Below are positions 8,214-14,428 of a stretch of 14,626 bases of DNA, one piece after another. Source of the DNA: Anaerolineae bacterium (GTDB lineage: Bacteria; Chloroflexota; Anaerolineae; JAFGEY01); the NCBI GenBank assembly GCA_016929205.1, contig JAFGJF010000250.1:1-14626 (forward strand). Reading direction: 5' to 3'. The notes under the pieces were generated by a model that saw nothing but the letters and a program-made list of their open reading frames with translations, made no database searches and had not been told where the DNA came from. A program made the translations under genes and the position numbers. How positions within the stretch are numbered: position 1 is the stretch's first letter; each line of letters opens with the position of its first letter.

Positions 8214-8452
8214 AGAAAAGGCCAGCCGCTCTTCGGCGGTCATTGGCGTAAAGGACTCGGCGATGGCCAGGTTTTGCTCCAACTGAGCCATCGTCTCCAT
8301 CCCCACGATGACCGTGCTCACCGGCAGGCCAAACGCATAGCGCAGCGATCTCTCCACCTCGTGGGTCGGGCTGCCCAGCCCCAGCACTTTTATCGCAATG
8401 ACGCCGATCCCCTTGGCATGGGCAGTGGGCAAAAACTCTTCGGCTTTGGACA
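8166..8452 (-). pseudogene. C-terminal remnant of an aldo/keto reductase
   Basis: The minus-strand frame reads KAEEFLPTAHAKGIGVIAIK, then VERSLRYAFGLPVSTVIVGM and ENLAIAESFTPMTAEER-like sequence (here QLEQNLAIAESFTPMTAEER), which matches the last ~90 residues of the aldo/keto reductase family: end of the barrel and the region contacting the NADP phosphate. The N-terminal ~200 residues with the catalytic Asp/Tyr/Lys/His are absent. The homology stops at about 8452, exactly where the CAGGAT repeat begins. No ribosome binding site or ATG opens the fragment (only a TTG at 8432). It is convergent with the SppA-like gene and overlaps its 3' end by 48 bases. It is almost certainly a broken gene. Confidence 0.75.
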
Positions 8453-8503
8453 GGATAAACAGGATTGACAGGATAAAAGGCCATCAAATCCTGAAAATCC
8501 TGT
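8450..8503. repeat. CAGGAT-type tandem and inverted repeat
   Basis: Three copies of ACAGGAT occur in direct order (around 8450, 8459 and 8468), followed by two inverted copies ATCCTG (8488-8493) and ATCCTGT (8497-8503). 8459-8465 pairs with 8497-8503 and 8469-8474 with 8488-8493, giving a hairpin with a 3-base internal mismatch and a 13-base loop. It lies directly downstream of hisG (stop at 8513), so it could also end the mutS-hisI-hisG transcript. AATCCTGT/ACAGGAT strings of this type are dispersed repeats in several environmental genomes. Confidence 0.65.
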
Positions 8504-8512
8504 CGAAAAACA

Positions 8513-9385
8513 TCAATAAATAACCTTGTTCAATGGATACTCGATGATCCCCTGCGCGCCTGCTTTTTTCAATCCGGGGATGATCTCGCGCACCACGTGC
8601 ACGTCGACGATCACTTCGATCGCCACCCAGTCGGGGTCGCTCTGGCTGGAGACGGTCGGCGCGTGCAACGCGGGCAGTTGCGCCGTCACCGCGTCGAGGT
8701 TGGCCTTGGACACGTTCATTTTCAGGCCGACCTTGACCCCGGCCTCCAGCGCGCCGCGCAGCAGCATCGACAGCACCTCGATCTTGTCTCGCTTCCACGG
8801 ATCGGCCCAGGCCTCCCGGCTGGCGATTAACTTGGTCGTCGACTCGGTGACGGTATCAACGATACGCAGCTTGTTGGCGCGCAGCGACGAGCCGGTTTCC
8901 GTGCCTTCTACGATGGCATCGACCAGCATCGGCGCTTTGATCTCCGTCGCTCCCCACGAATATTCCACTTCGGCTTGAACGCCGTAGCGAGCCAGGTAGC
9001 GTCTGGTTGCCTGCACCAACTCGGTGGCAATGCGCTTGCCCTGCAAATCCTGCACGGTGCGGATGTCAGAGTCTTCCGGCACGGCCACCACCCAGCGATA
9101 CGGCTGCGAAGTAGTCTTGCTGTAAACCAGGTCTTGCACTTCGACTACATCGGCGTCGTTTTCAACGATCCAGTCCTTGCCGGTCAACCCCGCATCGAGG
9201 ATGCCGCGCTCGACATAACGCGCCATCTCTTGCGCACGAAACATAATGCACTCGATCTCAGAGTCATCAATGCTCGGCATATAGGAACGACTGTTGACCG
9301 TAATTTTGTATCCTGCTTTGGCAAACAGGGCAACAGTCGAGTCTTGCAGGCTGCCTTTGGGAATGCCCAATTTGAGTTTATTCAT
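8513..9385 (-). CDS. hisG: ATP phosphoribosyltransferase, long form
   Basis: First step of histidine biosynthesis: ATP plus PRPP gives phosphoribosyl-ATP. 290 residues, the long form with its own regulatory domain (no HisZ needed). The start [14 protein letters not shown] is typical; GLTGKDWI (66-73) and the PRPP-binding loop [16 protein letters not shown] (159-174 region) follow. Residues ~215-288 are the C-terminal HisG_C domain (ending [13 protein letters not shown]), where histidine binds as feedback inhibitor in this family. The ATG at 9385 is preferred over a GTG at 9424, which lies in an inverted repeat; AAAGGA lies about 12 bases upstream of the ATG. Last gene of the leftward mutS-hisI-hisG operon, ~100 bases after hisI. 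Confidence 0.95.
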   Translation of the reverse strand: MNKLKLGIPKGSLQDSTVALFAKAGYKITVNSRSYMPSIDDSEIECIMFRAQEMARYVERGILDAGLTGKDWIVENDADVVEVQDLVYSKTTSQPYRWVVAVPEDSDIRTVQDLQGKRIATELVQATRRYLARYGVQAEVEYSWGATEIKAPMLVDAIVEGTETGSSLRANKLRIVDTVTESTTKLIASREAWADPWKRDKIEVLSMLLRGALEAGVKVGLKMNVSKANLDAVTAQLPALHAPTVSSQSDPDWVAIEVIVDVHVVREIIPGLKKAGAQGIIEYPLNKVIY

Positions 9386-9423
9386 CGATAATAGATTCCT
9401 TTCGTGTTTGATATCGTTTGCCA

Positions 9424-9489
9424 CTGACCGCCGACGGCTGACGACCGACCACCGCGGTCTGCGGTCAATGGTCGGCTGTCGGCAGTCAG
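9424..9489. repeat. Imperfect inverted repeat between hisI and hisG
   Basis: The left part (CTGACCGCCGACGGC, 9424-9438, then CGACCGACCA, to about 9451) and right part (TGGTCGGCTGTCGGCAGTC, from 9469) are imperfect reverse complements with a CCGCGG core at 9452-9457. The right end includes the hisI stop codon. It would form a large GC-rich hairpin in the hisI-hisG message. Repeats of GCCGAC/CTGAC units are typical of dispersed intergenic elements; a role in lowering hisG expression is possible but unproven. Confidence 0.6.
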
Positions 9490-9890
9490 ATCATTTCCAA
9501 TTTTCCATTGCGAATGCGCCGGTAGTAGCAGGTTTTGCGCGTGTGGCCGTCGGCGTCTCGCGTGTGGCACACCCCCCCGCCAGCCATTCGCACCAGGTAG
9601 AGCAGTGAGTTTTGCTCGCAGTTTACCCGCACTTGGACGATTTCCAGGGTATCCCCTGACGTTTTGCCTTTGACCCATAACTCGTCGCGTGAGGTGCTCC
9701 AAAAAGCAGCGATACCGTGCTCCAGTGTGTAGCGCAGCGCTTCTTCGTTGGCATAGGCGATCACCAGCATCTCTTTGCTGTCCGCGTCTTGCACGGCCAC
9801 CGGCACCACGTCGGCGCGGGCCTGGCCGACCTTTTCAAGTTTGCTCCAATCGAGCAGCAGTTCGCTGCCCTCTTCGAGTTGTGCACTCAT
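9486..9890 (-). CDS. hisI: Phosphoribosyl-AMP cyclohydrolase
   Basis: Third step of histidine biosynthesis, opening the adenine ring of phosphoribosyl-AMP. 134 residues, without the fused HisE (pyrophosphohydrolase) domain. Motifs: [20 protein letters not shown] (29-48), [17 protein letters not shown] (63-79), and zinc-binding cysteines Cys91, Cys108 (in VCHT) and Cys121 (in KTCYY). The usual D-C-D-x-D magnesium motif is replaced by N90-C91-E92-Q93-N94, and there are extra residues between Cys108 and Cys121 ([10 protein letters not shown]). Either this is a divergent subgroup with altered metal binding or it is less active. The ATG at 9890 has GAGAGGA about 9 bases upstream. It starts 18 bases after the mutS stop, so it is cotranscribed. 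Confidence 0.92.
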   Translation of the reverse strand: MSAQLEEGSELLLDWSKLEKVGQARADVVPVAVQDADSKEMLVIAYANEEALRYTLEHGIAAFWSTSRDELWVKGKTSGDTLEIVQVRVNCEQNSLLYLVRMAGGGVCHTRDADGHTRKTCYYRRIRNGKLEMI

Positions 9891-9908
9891 TGCTTCAAAT
9901 CCTCTCTT

Positions 9909-12536
9909 TTATTCTTGATTTGCCATCTTGTGCAGTTCAAACAGCTTGGTCAGCGCCTCGATCGGTGACATCGCATTCACGTCGAGTTGCTTGAGTTCGT
10001 CCACCACCGGGCTGGCGGCGCCAAAGAGAGGCAGTTGCAGGACTTGGACCCGCGGCCTGGCCCTTTTGCCTCCCGCCCGCGCCGGCATGGTTTCTGCAGC
10101 CTCTTTTTCCAGTTCGGCCAAAATCTCTTCCGCACGGTGGACGACCGGTCGGGGCATCCCCGCCAGTTGGGCGACGTGAATGCCATAGCTCTTGTCGGCC
10201 CCACCGGGCACGATGTGGTGCAGAAACACCACCCGGTCGCCCTGCTCCGACACGGCCACGTTGTAATTGCGCACGCGGGGCAAAATGCGCTCCAGGTCGG
10301 TCAGCTCGTGGTAATGGGTGGCAAACAAGGTCTTTGACCCCAGGCGCGGGTGATTGTGGACGTACTCGACGATCGACCAGGCGATCGAGATGCCGTCATA
10401 GGTGCTGGTGCCGCGCCCAATCTCGTCGAGGATCAGCAGGCTGCGCGACGTGGCGTGGTTGAGGATATAGGCCGCCTCGACCATCTCGACCATAAAGGTG
10501 CTCTGCCCGGCGCTGATCTCATCCTGCGCGCCGATGCGGGTAAAAATGCGGTCCACCAGGCCGATCTGCGCCTCGTCGGCAGGCACAAACGAGCCGATCT
10601 GGGCCATCAGCACGATCAACGCCACCTGGCGGATAAAAGTCGATTTGCCGCTCATGTTCGGCCCGGTGATGATGTGAACCGCCTCATCCGCCGACATCCG
10701 GGTGTCGTTGGGAATGAACGGCTCGGCGCGCATGGTCAACTCGACCACCGGGTGCCGTCCGGCGACGATGCACAAATCGCCATTGTCGGCCAGCGTCGGG
10801 CGCACGTAGCGGTTGCTGACCGCCACTTCGGCCAGTACGGCAAAGACATCGAGGCGGGCCAACGCGCGCGCGGTGCGCAAGATCGGCTCCGCAGCAGCGG
10901 CCACCCGCTCGCACACCTCGCGAAAGAGCCGCGTCTCGATCTCTTGCTTGCGCTCCTCGGCGTTGAGCACCAGCGCTTCGTATTCCTTGAGTTCCGGAGT
11001 GATGAACCGCTCGGCATTGACCAGCGTTTGCTTGCGGATGTAACTCTGCGGCGCGGCGTCGAGGTTGGACTGCGTGACCTCGATGTAATAGCCAAAGACC
11101 TTGTTATAGCCAACCTTGAGGTTTTTGATCCCCGTCTTTTGCCGCTCAGTCTTTTCCAGGTTGGCGATCCAGGTCTTGGCGTCGCGCGAGGCAAGCAGCA
11201 GGTTGTCCAGTTCGGCAGAAAAGCCGGGCCGGATCAAGTCACCGCCGGCAAGAGTGACCGGCGCGTCGTCGACGATGGCTTCGGCGATCAACGAGGCAAC
11301 GTCATTGCGCCCATCGAGCTGCCCCAGCAGATCGGAAATAGCCCGAACCGGCTCGACGACGCCTTCCAACGCCGCGCGCAGCAGCGGCGCCGTTTCCAAC
11401 GCTTTGCGAACGCCGACCAGATCGCGCGGCCCGGCAATGCGCTGCACCACGCGCCCGATCAGGCGCTCCAAATCGGGCAAATTTTTGAGCGTATCGCGCA
11501 CCCGGACGCGCAGCGGCGTGTCGCCGACCAGGGTCTGCACCGCGTCCAGCCGCCGGTTCAGCCGGCCGAGGTCGAGCAAAGGCTGAGTGAGCCATTGCCG
11601 CAGCAGCCGCCCGCCCATCGCGGTGCGCGTCTCGTCGAGCACGCCAAGCAGCGAGCCTCTGGCTTTGCCCTCGCGGATCGTCTGCACCAGCTCCAGGTTG
11701 CGCCGCGTGGCCGGGTCGAGGGTCATAAAGTCGAGCGACGAATAAGTGGTCAGCAGGGCGAGTTGATCGAGCGCCGCCTTTTGCGTCTCTCGCAAATAGT
11801 AGACGATCGCCCCGGCGGCGCGGATGGCCAACGGCTTGCCTTCGCAGCCAAACCCGGCCAGCGAAGCGACCTTAAATTGCTCCAGCAGCGCCTGCCGCGC
11901 GTTTTCAAGCTCGAAATGCCAATCCTCGTACCGCGACACGTGCACGTCCACCCCGTTTTGCTGCGCCGTCCAGACGTCGCTCCATCCCTGCGGGATGAGC
12001 AGCTCGGCCGCCTGGAGCCGGGCCAATTCCTCGCGCACCCAGCGCCATACGCTCTCCTGCCCCTCGGCGTGGAGTTCGGTAGCGGCAAACTCGCCGGTGG
12101 TGATGTCGGTATACGCCACGCCCGCGCGCTGCCCGTCGACAACCAGGGCGCATAAATAGTTGTTGCGCTTTTCGTCAAGCAGCATCGGCTCGATGACCGT
12201 GCCCGGCGTGACCACCCGGCTCACCTCACGGGGCACCAATCCCTTGACCGGCGTGTTACCCAACTGATCGACCACCGCTACTTTGTATCCGGCGTGAATC
12301 AATTTGGCCACATACCCATCGATGGCGTGGTAGGGCACGCCGGCCAGCGGCACACGCTGCCCGCCGCCAACCGGCCGCGAGGTGAGTACAATATCGCACA
12401 CCTGAGCGACGATTTTGGCATCGTCGTCGAACGTCTCGTAAAAGTCGCCCAGCCGAAAGAGGACGATCACGTCGGGGTATTGCGCTTTGATCTGTAGATA
12501 CTGTTGGCGCGCCGGAGTTTCGGACGATGTAGCCAT
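9909..12536 (-). CDS. mutS: DNA mismatch repair protein MutS
   Basis: 875 residues, the usual MutS1 length. It recognises mispairs and small loops and starts repair with MutL. The mismatch-contact motif is F32-Y33-E34 in LFRLGDFYETFDDDA; the connector, lever and clamp domains follow (YNKVFGYYIEVT in the middle). The ATPase has Walker A GPNMSGKST (625-633), Walker B LLILDEIGRGTSTYDG with Asp704/Glu705, and FATHYHEL around His741. The C-terminal tail (VQVLQLPLFG, then SPIEALTKLFELHK) is the standard tetramer region. The start at 12536 has AAAGGA 5-6 bases upstream; an upstream in-frame start at 12563 lies over the predicted transcription start and is rejected. First gene of the operon with hisI and hisG. 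Confidence 0.97.
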   Translation of the reverse strand: MATSSETPARQQYLQIKAQYPDVIVLFRLGDFYETFDDDAKIVAQVCDIVLTSRPVGGGQRVPLAGVPYHAIDGYVAKLIHAGYKVAVVDQLGNTPVKGLVPREVSRVVTPGTVIEPMLLDEKRNNYLCALVVDGQRAGVAYTDITTGEFAATELHAEGQESVWRWVREELARLQAAELLIPQGWSDVWTAQQNGVDVHVSRYEDWHFELENARQALLEQFKVASLAGFGCEGKPLAIRAAGAIVYYLRETQKAALDQLALLTTYSSLDFMTLDPATRRNLELVQTIREGKARGSLLGVLDETRTAMGGRLLRQWLTQPLLDLGRLNRRLDAVQTLVGDTPLRVRVRDTLKNLPDLERLIGRVVQRIAGPRDLVGVRKALETAPLLRAALEGVVEPVRAISDLLGQLDGRNDVASLIAEAIVDDAPVTLAGGDLIRPGFSAELDNLLLASRDAKTWIANLEKTERQKTGIKNLKVGYNKVFGYYIEVTQSNLDAAPQSYIRKQTLVNAERFITPELKEYEALVLNAEERKQEIETRLFREVCERVAAAAEPILRTARALARLDVFAVLAEVAVSNRYVRPTLADNGDLCIVAGRHPVVELTMRAEPFIPNDTRMSADEAVHIITGPNMSGKSTFIRQVALIVLMAQIGSFVPADEAQIGLVDRIFTRIGAQDEISAGQSTFMVEMVEAAYILNHATSRSLLILDEIGRGTSTYDGISIAWSIVEYVHNHPRLGSKTLFATHYHELTDLERILPRVRNYNVAVSEQGDRVVFLHHIVPGGADKSYGIHVAQLAGMPRPVVHRAEEILAELEKEAAETMPARAGGKRARPRVQVLQLPLFGAASPVVDELKQLDVNAMSPIEALTKLFELHKMANQE

Positions 12537-12571
12537 GCGGGTCCTTTCTCGATCTGAAATCACCGGCCGTT

Positions 12572-12600
12572 ATTATAGCACAGGATGGCAATTGGTGAAA
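12572..12600 (-). promoter_or_regulatory. Promoter of the mutS-hisI-hisG operon (extended -10)
   Basis: On the minus strand TGTGCTATAAT (12582-12572) has a perfect -10 TATAAT with the TGn extension. The -35 seventeen bases upstream is TTTCAC (12600-12595), a weak match, compensated by the extended -10. Transcription would start near 12565, about 29 bases before the mutS ATG. Confidence 0.65.
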
Positions 12601-12608
12601 TTGTGGGA

Positions 12609-12637
12609 TTGTCAGACGGAACCGAGTGTGCTATAAT
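12609..12637 (+). promoter_or_regulatory. Promoter of the tRNA-Arg gene
   Basis: TTGTCA (12609-12614), 17 bases, then TATAAT (12632-12637), with a TGTGC extension before the -10. The predicted start is near 12644, about 17 bases before the tRNA. The same 11-mer TGTGCTATAAT appears inverted in the mutS promoter 44 bases to the left. Confidence 0.8.
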
Positions 12638-12660
12638 GCGCTACATCAAACGAGGTAGAC

Positions 12661-12733
12661 GCCCCTGTAGCTCAGAGGATAGAGCAGTGGTTTCCTAAAC
12701 CATGCGTCGGCGGTTCGAGTCCGCCCAGGGGTA
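12661..12733 (+). tRNA. tRNA-Arg (anticodon CCU, reads AGG)
   Basis: Full cloverleaf: acceptor GCCCCTG (12661-12667) with CAGGGGT (12726-12732); D stem GCTC/GAGC (12670-12673, 12682-12685); anticodon stem GTGGT/ACCAT (12687-12691, 12699-12703) with a 7-base loop TTCCTAA and anticodon CCT at 12694-12696; T stem GGCGG/CCGCC (12709-12713, 12721-12725) around TTCGAGT. The discriminator base is A12733 and CCA is not encoded. The first acceptor pair is a G-U wobble, which is slightly unusual. It is preceded by a good promoter and followed after 25 bases by a protein gene. tRNA-Arg genes are frequent integration sites for mobile elements. Confidence 0.95.
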
Positions 12734-12758
12734 TATTTAGGTACTTTGGAGGTGTTCA

Positions 12759-13316
12759 TTGTCCGAAACCTCTCTATTGCGAAACGCCAAAGCGGCTATC
12801 GACCGGGGCGACAAGGCCGCCGCCCGCCGCTTGCTACACCATGTCACGGCCAACTATCCCAACAGTGAGACGGCCTGGCTGTTGTTGTCAACTATGGCTG
12901 AGACTCAGGAACAGGAACGTGAATATCTCAACCAGGTTTTGGCCCTTGACCCGCAAAATAAAGCTGTACTGGAACGCCTGCTCAAGCTCAAACAGCCTGC
13001 ACAAAGCACATTGCCAGTTGAAAAACCAAGCACTATCGAGAAAGAGCTTGTGATCTATGGAACATCAGCAGTACGTGCTACCTTGTCCTATCTGATTATA
13101 GCCTTTTCTCTCTGGGTTATTCTTGAGCTCTCTTGGTTACTTGCACAAACTGCAATTAATCCAACTGACAACACATCCGGTTGGTGGCTTTTGTGGGGAA
13201 CGTTAACCGGTGGGCCGGACCACATGCTAATTATCTTGACTTCAGCTTTCCTGGCTGCGCATTTAACCTGTGCCCTATTTCTGGCCGAAATTTCGGCCAA
13301 GTTGACGAGGAGGTGA
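12759..13316 (+). CDS. TPR-like membrane protein of unknown role
   Basis: 185 residues. The N-terminal half (about 1-80) is helical and TPR-like: LRNAKAAIDRGDKAAARRLL, AWLLLSTM and YLNQVLALDPQNKAV are spaced as in tetratricopeptide pairs, probably for protein contacts. A linker (80-100) leads to membrane segments at about 107-131 and 155-177, with a Trp-rich stretch (141-150) between. The start is a TTG with GGAGG (12748-12752) seven bases upstream; no ATG alternative fits. It follows the tRNA by 25 bases and may be read through from that promoter. Its base composition, above all in the second half, is visibly more AT-rich than the genes to its left, hinting at separate origin. The next gene begins 2 bases after its stop. 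Confidence 0.8.
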   Translation: MSETSLLRNAKAAIDRGDKAAARRLLHHVTANYPNSETAWLLLSTMAETQEQEREYLNQVLALDPQNKAVLERLLKLKQPAQSTLPVEKPSTIEKELVIYGTSAVRATLSYLIIAFSLWVILELSWLLAQTAINPTDNTSGWWLLWGTLTGGPDHMLIILTSAFLAAHLTCALFLAEISAKLTRR

Positions 13317-13318
13317 CC

Positions 13319-13753
13319 ATGTCAACCCTTACCCGACGTAAAGACCCCGTGACCTACATCCCCCTACCCCTGGCCGTCCAGAAATACCACCTGGACGCCG
13401 ACCGGGTGCAGGCTGCCATCGAAAACGGCGAGATCGAGATCGCCCACGTCGAGGGCAGCGCCGATCCGCTGCTGCTCGATGAATCGCTGCGCGAATGGCT
13501 GGCCGCCCGGCGAGTCGATCGCGCCAAATTCACTTCATTAGAAGGACAGAAAATCAGTGTTAATGATGCAGCCGAAAAATACGGATTCCACTATTCAACG
13601 ATCATGCATTGGATCGAGATGGGCAAAATCAAATCTTTCGGCCTGGCTCCCGGCTACAAACGCCGCCTTTTAGTTAATGAGGCCGATATAGCCTACGCGC
13701 GCGCCCTGGCCGACCTCAAGCAGCCCATTGCCGGGCAGGGAGTATTTGGGTGA
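13319..13753 (+). CDS. Tandem excisionase/MerR-type helix-turn-helix protein
   Basis: 144 residues. Two related DNA-binding units are visible: residues ~15-64 (LAVQKYHLDADRVQAAIENG ... LLLDESLREWL) and ~77-130 (KISVNDAAEKYGFHYSTIMH, WIEMGKIKSFG, GYKRRLLVNEADIAYA). They align as an internal duplication: (A)xKYxx...V/I..xIExGxI...LLxxExxxxxxA. The second is a clear HTH_17 (excisionase-type) domain with a typical wing. The half coding for the first unit is GC-rich, while the second unit (about 13520-13690) is more AT-rich. The ATG follows the previous stop by 2 bases, with GAGGAGGTGA as ribosome binding site, so the two are cotranscribed. A longer frame from 13181 lies inside the previous gene and is rejected. 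Likely a regulator or recombination directionality factor. Confidence 0.8.
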   Translation: MSTLTRRKDPVTYIPLPLAVQKYHLDADRVQAAIENGEIEIAHVEGSADPLLLDESLREWLAARRVDRAKFTSLEGQKISVNDAAEKYGFHYSTIMHWIEMGKIKSFGLAPGYKRRLLVNEADIAYARALADLKQPIAGQGVFG

Positions 13754-13896
13754 AAAGGGTCAAAGTTTCGTGGCCGATGGCCCCGATTGCGTTTGGCGTG
13801 ATGCTTTGTTGCTATTCACCTTATTGGTGGATCGGACTGCTCTCGATCGCCGTTGGTGGTGTGTTTATCGTCGCCAAAGAGCTCAAAAATCGATAG
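13750..13896 (+). CDS. 48-residue single- or double-span membrane peptide
   Basis: A short gene: GTG at 13750-13752 overlaps the stop of the HTH gene (GTGA), and AGGGAG (13737-13742) is a good ribosome binding site 7 bases upstream. The product begins MKRVKVSWPMAPIAFGVML and ends VFIVAKELKNR. A basic N-terminus, a hydrophobic run from about 8 to 43 with CCYSPYWW in the middle, and a basic tail fit a hairpin of two short helices or one long one. Translational coupling with the HTH gene is expected. No family recognised. Its last 81 bases are antisense to the 72-residue leftward gene, so at least one of the two could be spurious. Confidence 0.6.
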   Translation: MKRVKVSWPMAPIAFGVMLCCYSPYWWIGLLSIAVGGVFIVAKELKNR

Positions 13897-14034
13897 CGCC
13901 CACAACGCGCCAGAAGTCAGATAGGAGAACCGCGCCCCAGGCCCGTCCTTATAAGGATCAACAAAGATCGCACCTATGCAAAATAAGGTGATGAACACCA
14001 CCCACACACGCTGCCCGATCTGATCCACGCTCAT
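13816..14034 (-). CDS. 72-residue two-helix membrane protein
   Basis: Starts MSVDQIGQRVWVVFITLFCI. Hydrophobic segments at about 10-26 and 40-57, joined by a short loop with DPYKDGPGARFS, and a polar tail (KHTTNGDREQSDPPIR). The ATG at 14034 is chosen because GGGAGG lies 6 bases upstream; the frame is open further up to 14112, but that would run through the promoter palindrome. It has its own near-consensus promoter (TTGTCA-17-TATAAT, 14112-14084), divergent from the winged-helix gene. The 3' end is antisense to the 48-residue plus-strand gene. No family recognised; small phage- or plasmid-type membrane proteins look like this. Confidence 0.65.
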   Translation of the reverse strand: MSVDQIGQRVWVVFITLFCIGAIFVDPYKDGPGARFSYLTSGALWALSIFELFGDDKHTTNGDREQSDPPIR

Positions 14035-14050
14035 TGTCGCCTCCCAGCCA

Positions 14051-14084
14051 TAAAAGCGAGTGAAACTTTTTTCATTCGCTTTTA
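14051..14084. terminator. AT-rich hairpin between the divergent promoter and the 72-residue gene
   Basis: TAAAAGCGAGTGAAA (14051-14065) and TTTCATTCGCTTTTA (14070-14084) are reverse complements at 14 of 15 positions (the odd pair is G-T) around a 4-base loop. Read rightward it has a run of Ts after it and could end the 12759-13896 transcript. Read leftward it lies right at the predicted start of the 72-residue gene's RNA, with TTTTAT after the GC part, so it might also act as a promoter-proximal attenuator. Confidence 0.55.
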
Positions 14085-14134
14085 TTATACTCCTTTTTTC
14101 GGAGCTTGACAAGCTCCGAAAAAAGGAGTATAAT
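14084..14134. promoter_or_regulatory. 51-bp palindromic divergent promoter
   Basis: Two 24-base arms (14084-14107 and 14111-14134) are exact reverse complements around GAC (14108-14110). Rightward: TTGACA (14106-14111), 17 bases, TATAAT (14129-14134), a perfect consensus, starting near 14141 for the winged-helix gene at 14179. Leftward: TTGTCA (14112-14107), 17 bases, TATAAT (14089-14084), for the 72-residue gene. The -35 boxes overlap by five bases at the dyad, so two polymerases could not occupy both at once. Each arm also contains CGGAGCTT and a run of six T or A. T-runs precede rather than follow the hairpin on either strand, so it is not a terminator. Confidence 0.85.
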
Positions 14135-14178
14135 GATCTTGTGTTAGAAAGATTTTTCCATCACCCACCGAGGAGACC

Positions 14179-14427
14179 ATGAGTCCAAGAAACCGCGCAA
14201 ACCGGGCCGTACTCAAAGCTATACAACGCTTGATCGAGCAAGGCCAACCCTTTGCAACCTCAGACATATCAGAATCGAGCACCTACACCGTGCCGACGGT
14301 CCGGCGGGCGATTCGCAGCCTGGAAGAAGCCGGGTATATCGCCGTGGATCGCTCCTGGTGGAAAAAAAACCGCAAGCAGCCATATAGATACACTGTCTTG
14401 CGCGAGATGGAAAACAATCATGAATAA
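14179..14427 (+). CDS. Small winged-helix DNA-binding protein
   Basis: 82 residues, begins MSPRNRANRAVLKAIQRLIE. The pattern is a winged helix: helix 1 (8-21), helix 2 around FATSDISESS (25-34), a recognition helix TVPTVRRAIRSLEEAGYI (37-54), and a basic wing about 55-72 (DRSWWKKNRKQPYRYTVL). This resembles GntR/MarR-type or phage regulator domains without an effector domain. The ATG has GAGGAG (14169-14174) 4 bases upstream. Its promoter is the palindrome at 14084-14134, and it is a natural candidate to bind it as autoregulator (inference). It is divergent from the 72-residue membrane gene. Exact family not determined. Confidence 0.8.
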   Translation: MSPRNRANRAVLKAIQRLIEQGQPFATSDISESSTYTVPTVRRAIRSLEEAGYIAVDRSWWKKNRKQPYRYTVLREMENNHE

Positions 14428-14428
14428 T

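Noticed and set aside
8450..8503. CAGGAT repeats as a CRISPR array
   Set aside because: Units are only 6-7 bases with irregular 2-3 base gaps and mixed orientation; no spacer-length intervals.
9382..9702. 106-codon minus-strand frame overlapping hisI and the hisI-hisG repeat
   Set aside because: Out-of-frame shadow of hisI; no motif and no start signal.
10350..12155. 601-codon open frame on the plus strand opposite mutS
   Set aside because: Antisense shadow of mutS; Arg/Gln/Pro-rich product without motifs or start signals.
12661..12733. Attachment-site duplication of the tRNA 3' end within the window
   Set aside because: I found no second copy of the T-arm/acceptor sequence between 12734 and 14626; it could lie beyond the window.
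14084..14134. Palindrome as a bidirectional intrinsic terminator
   Set aside because: On both strands the T-run comes before the GC stem and an A-run after it, the wrong order for a terminator; the -10/-35 spacing fits promoters.
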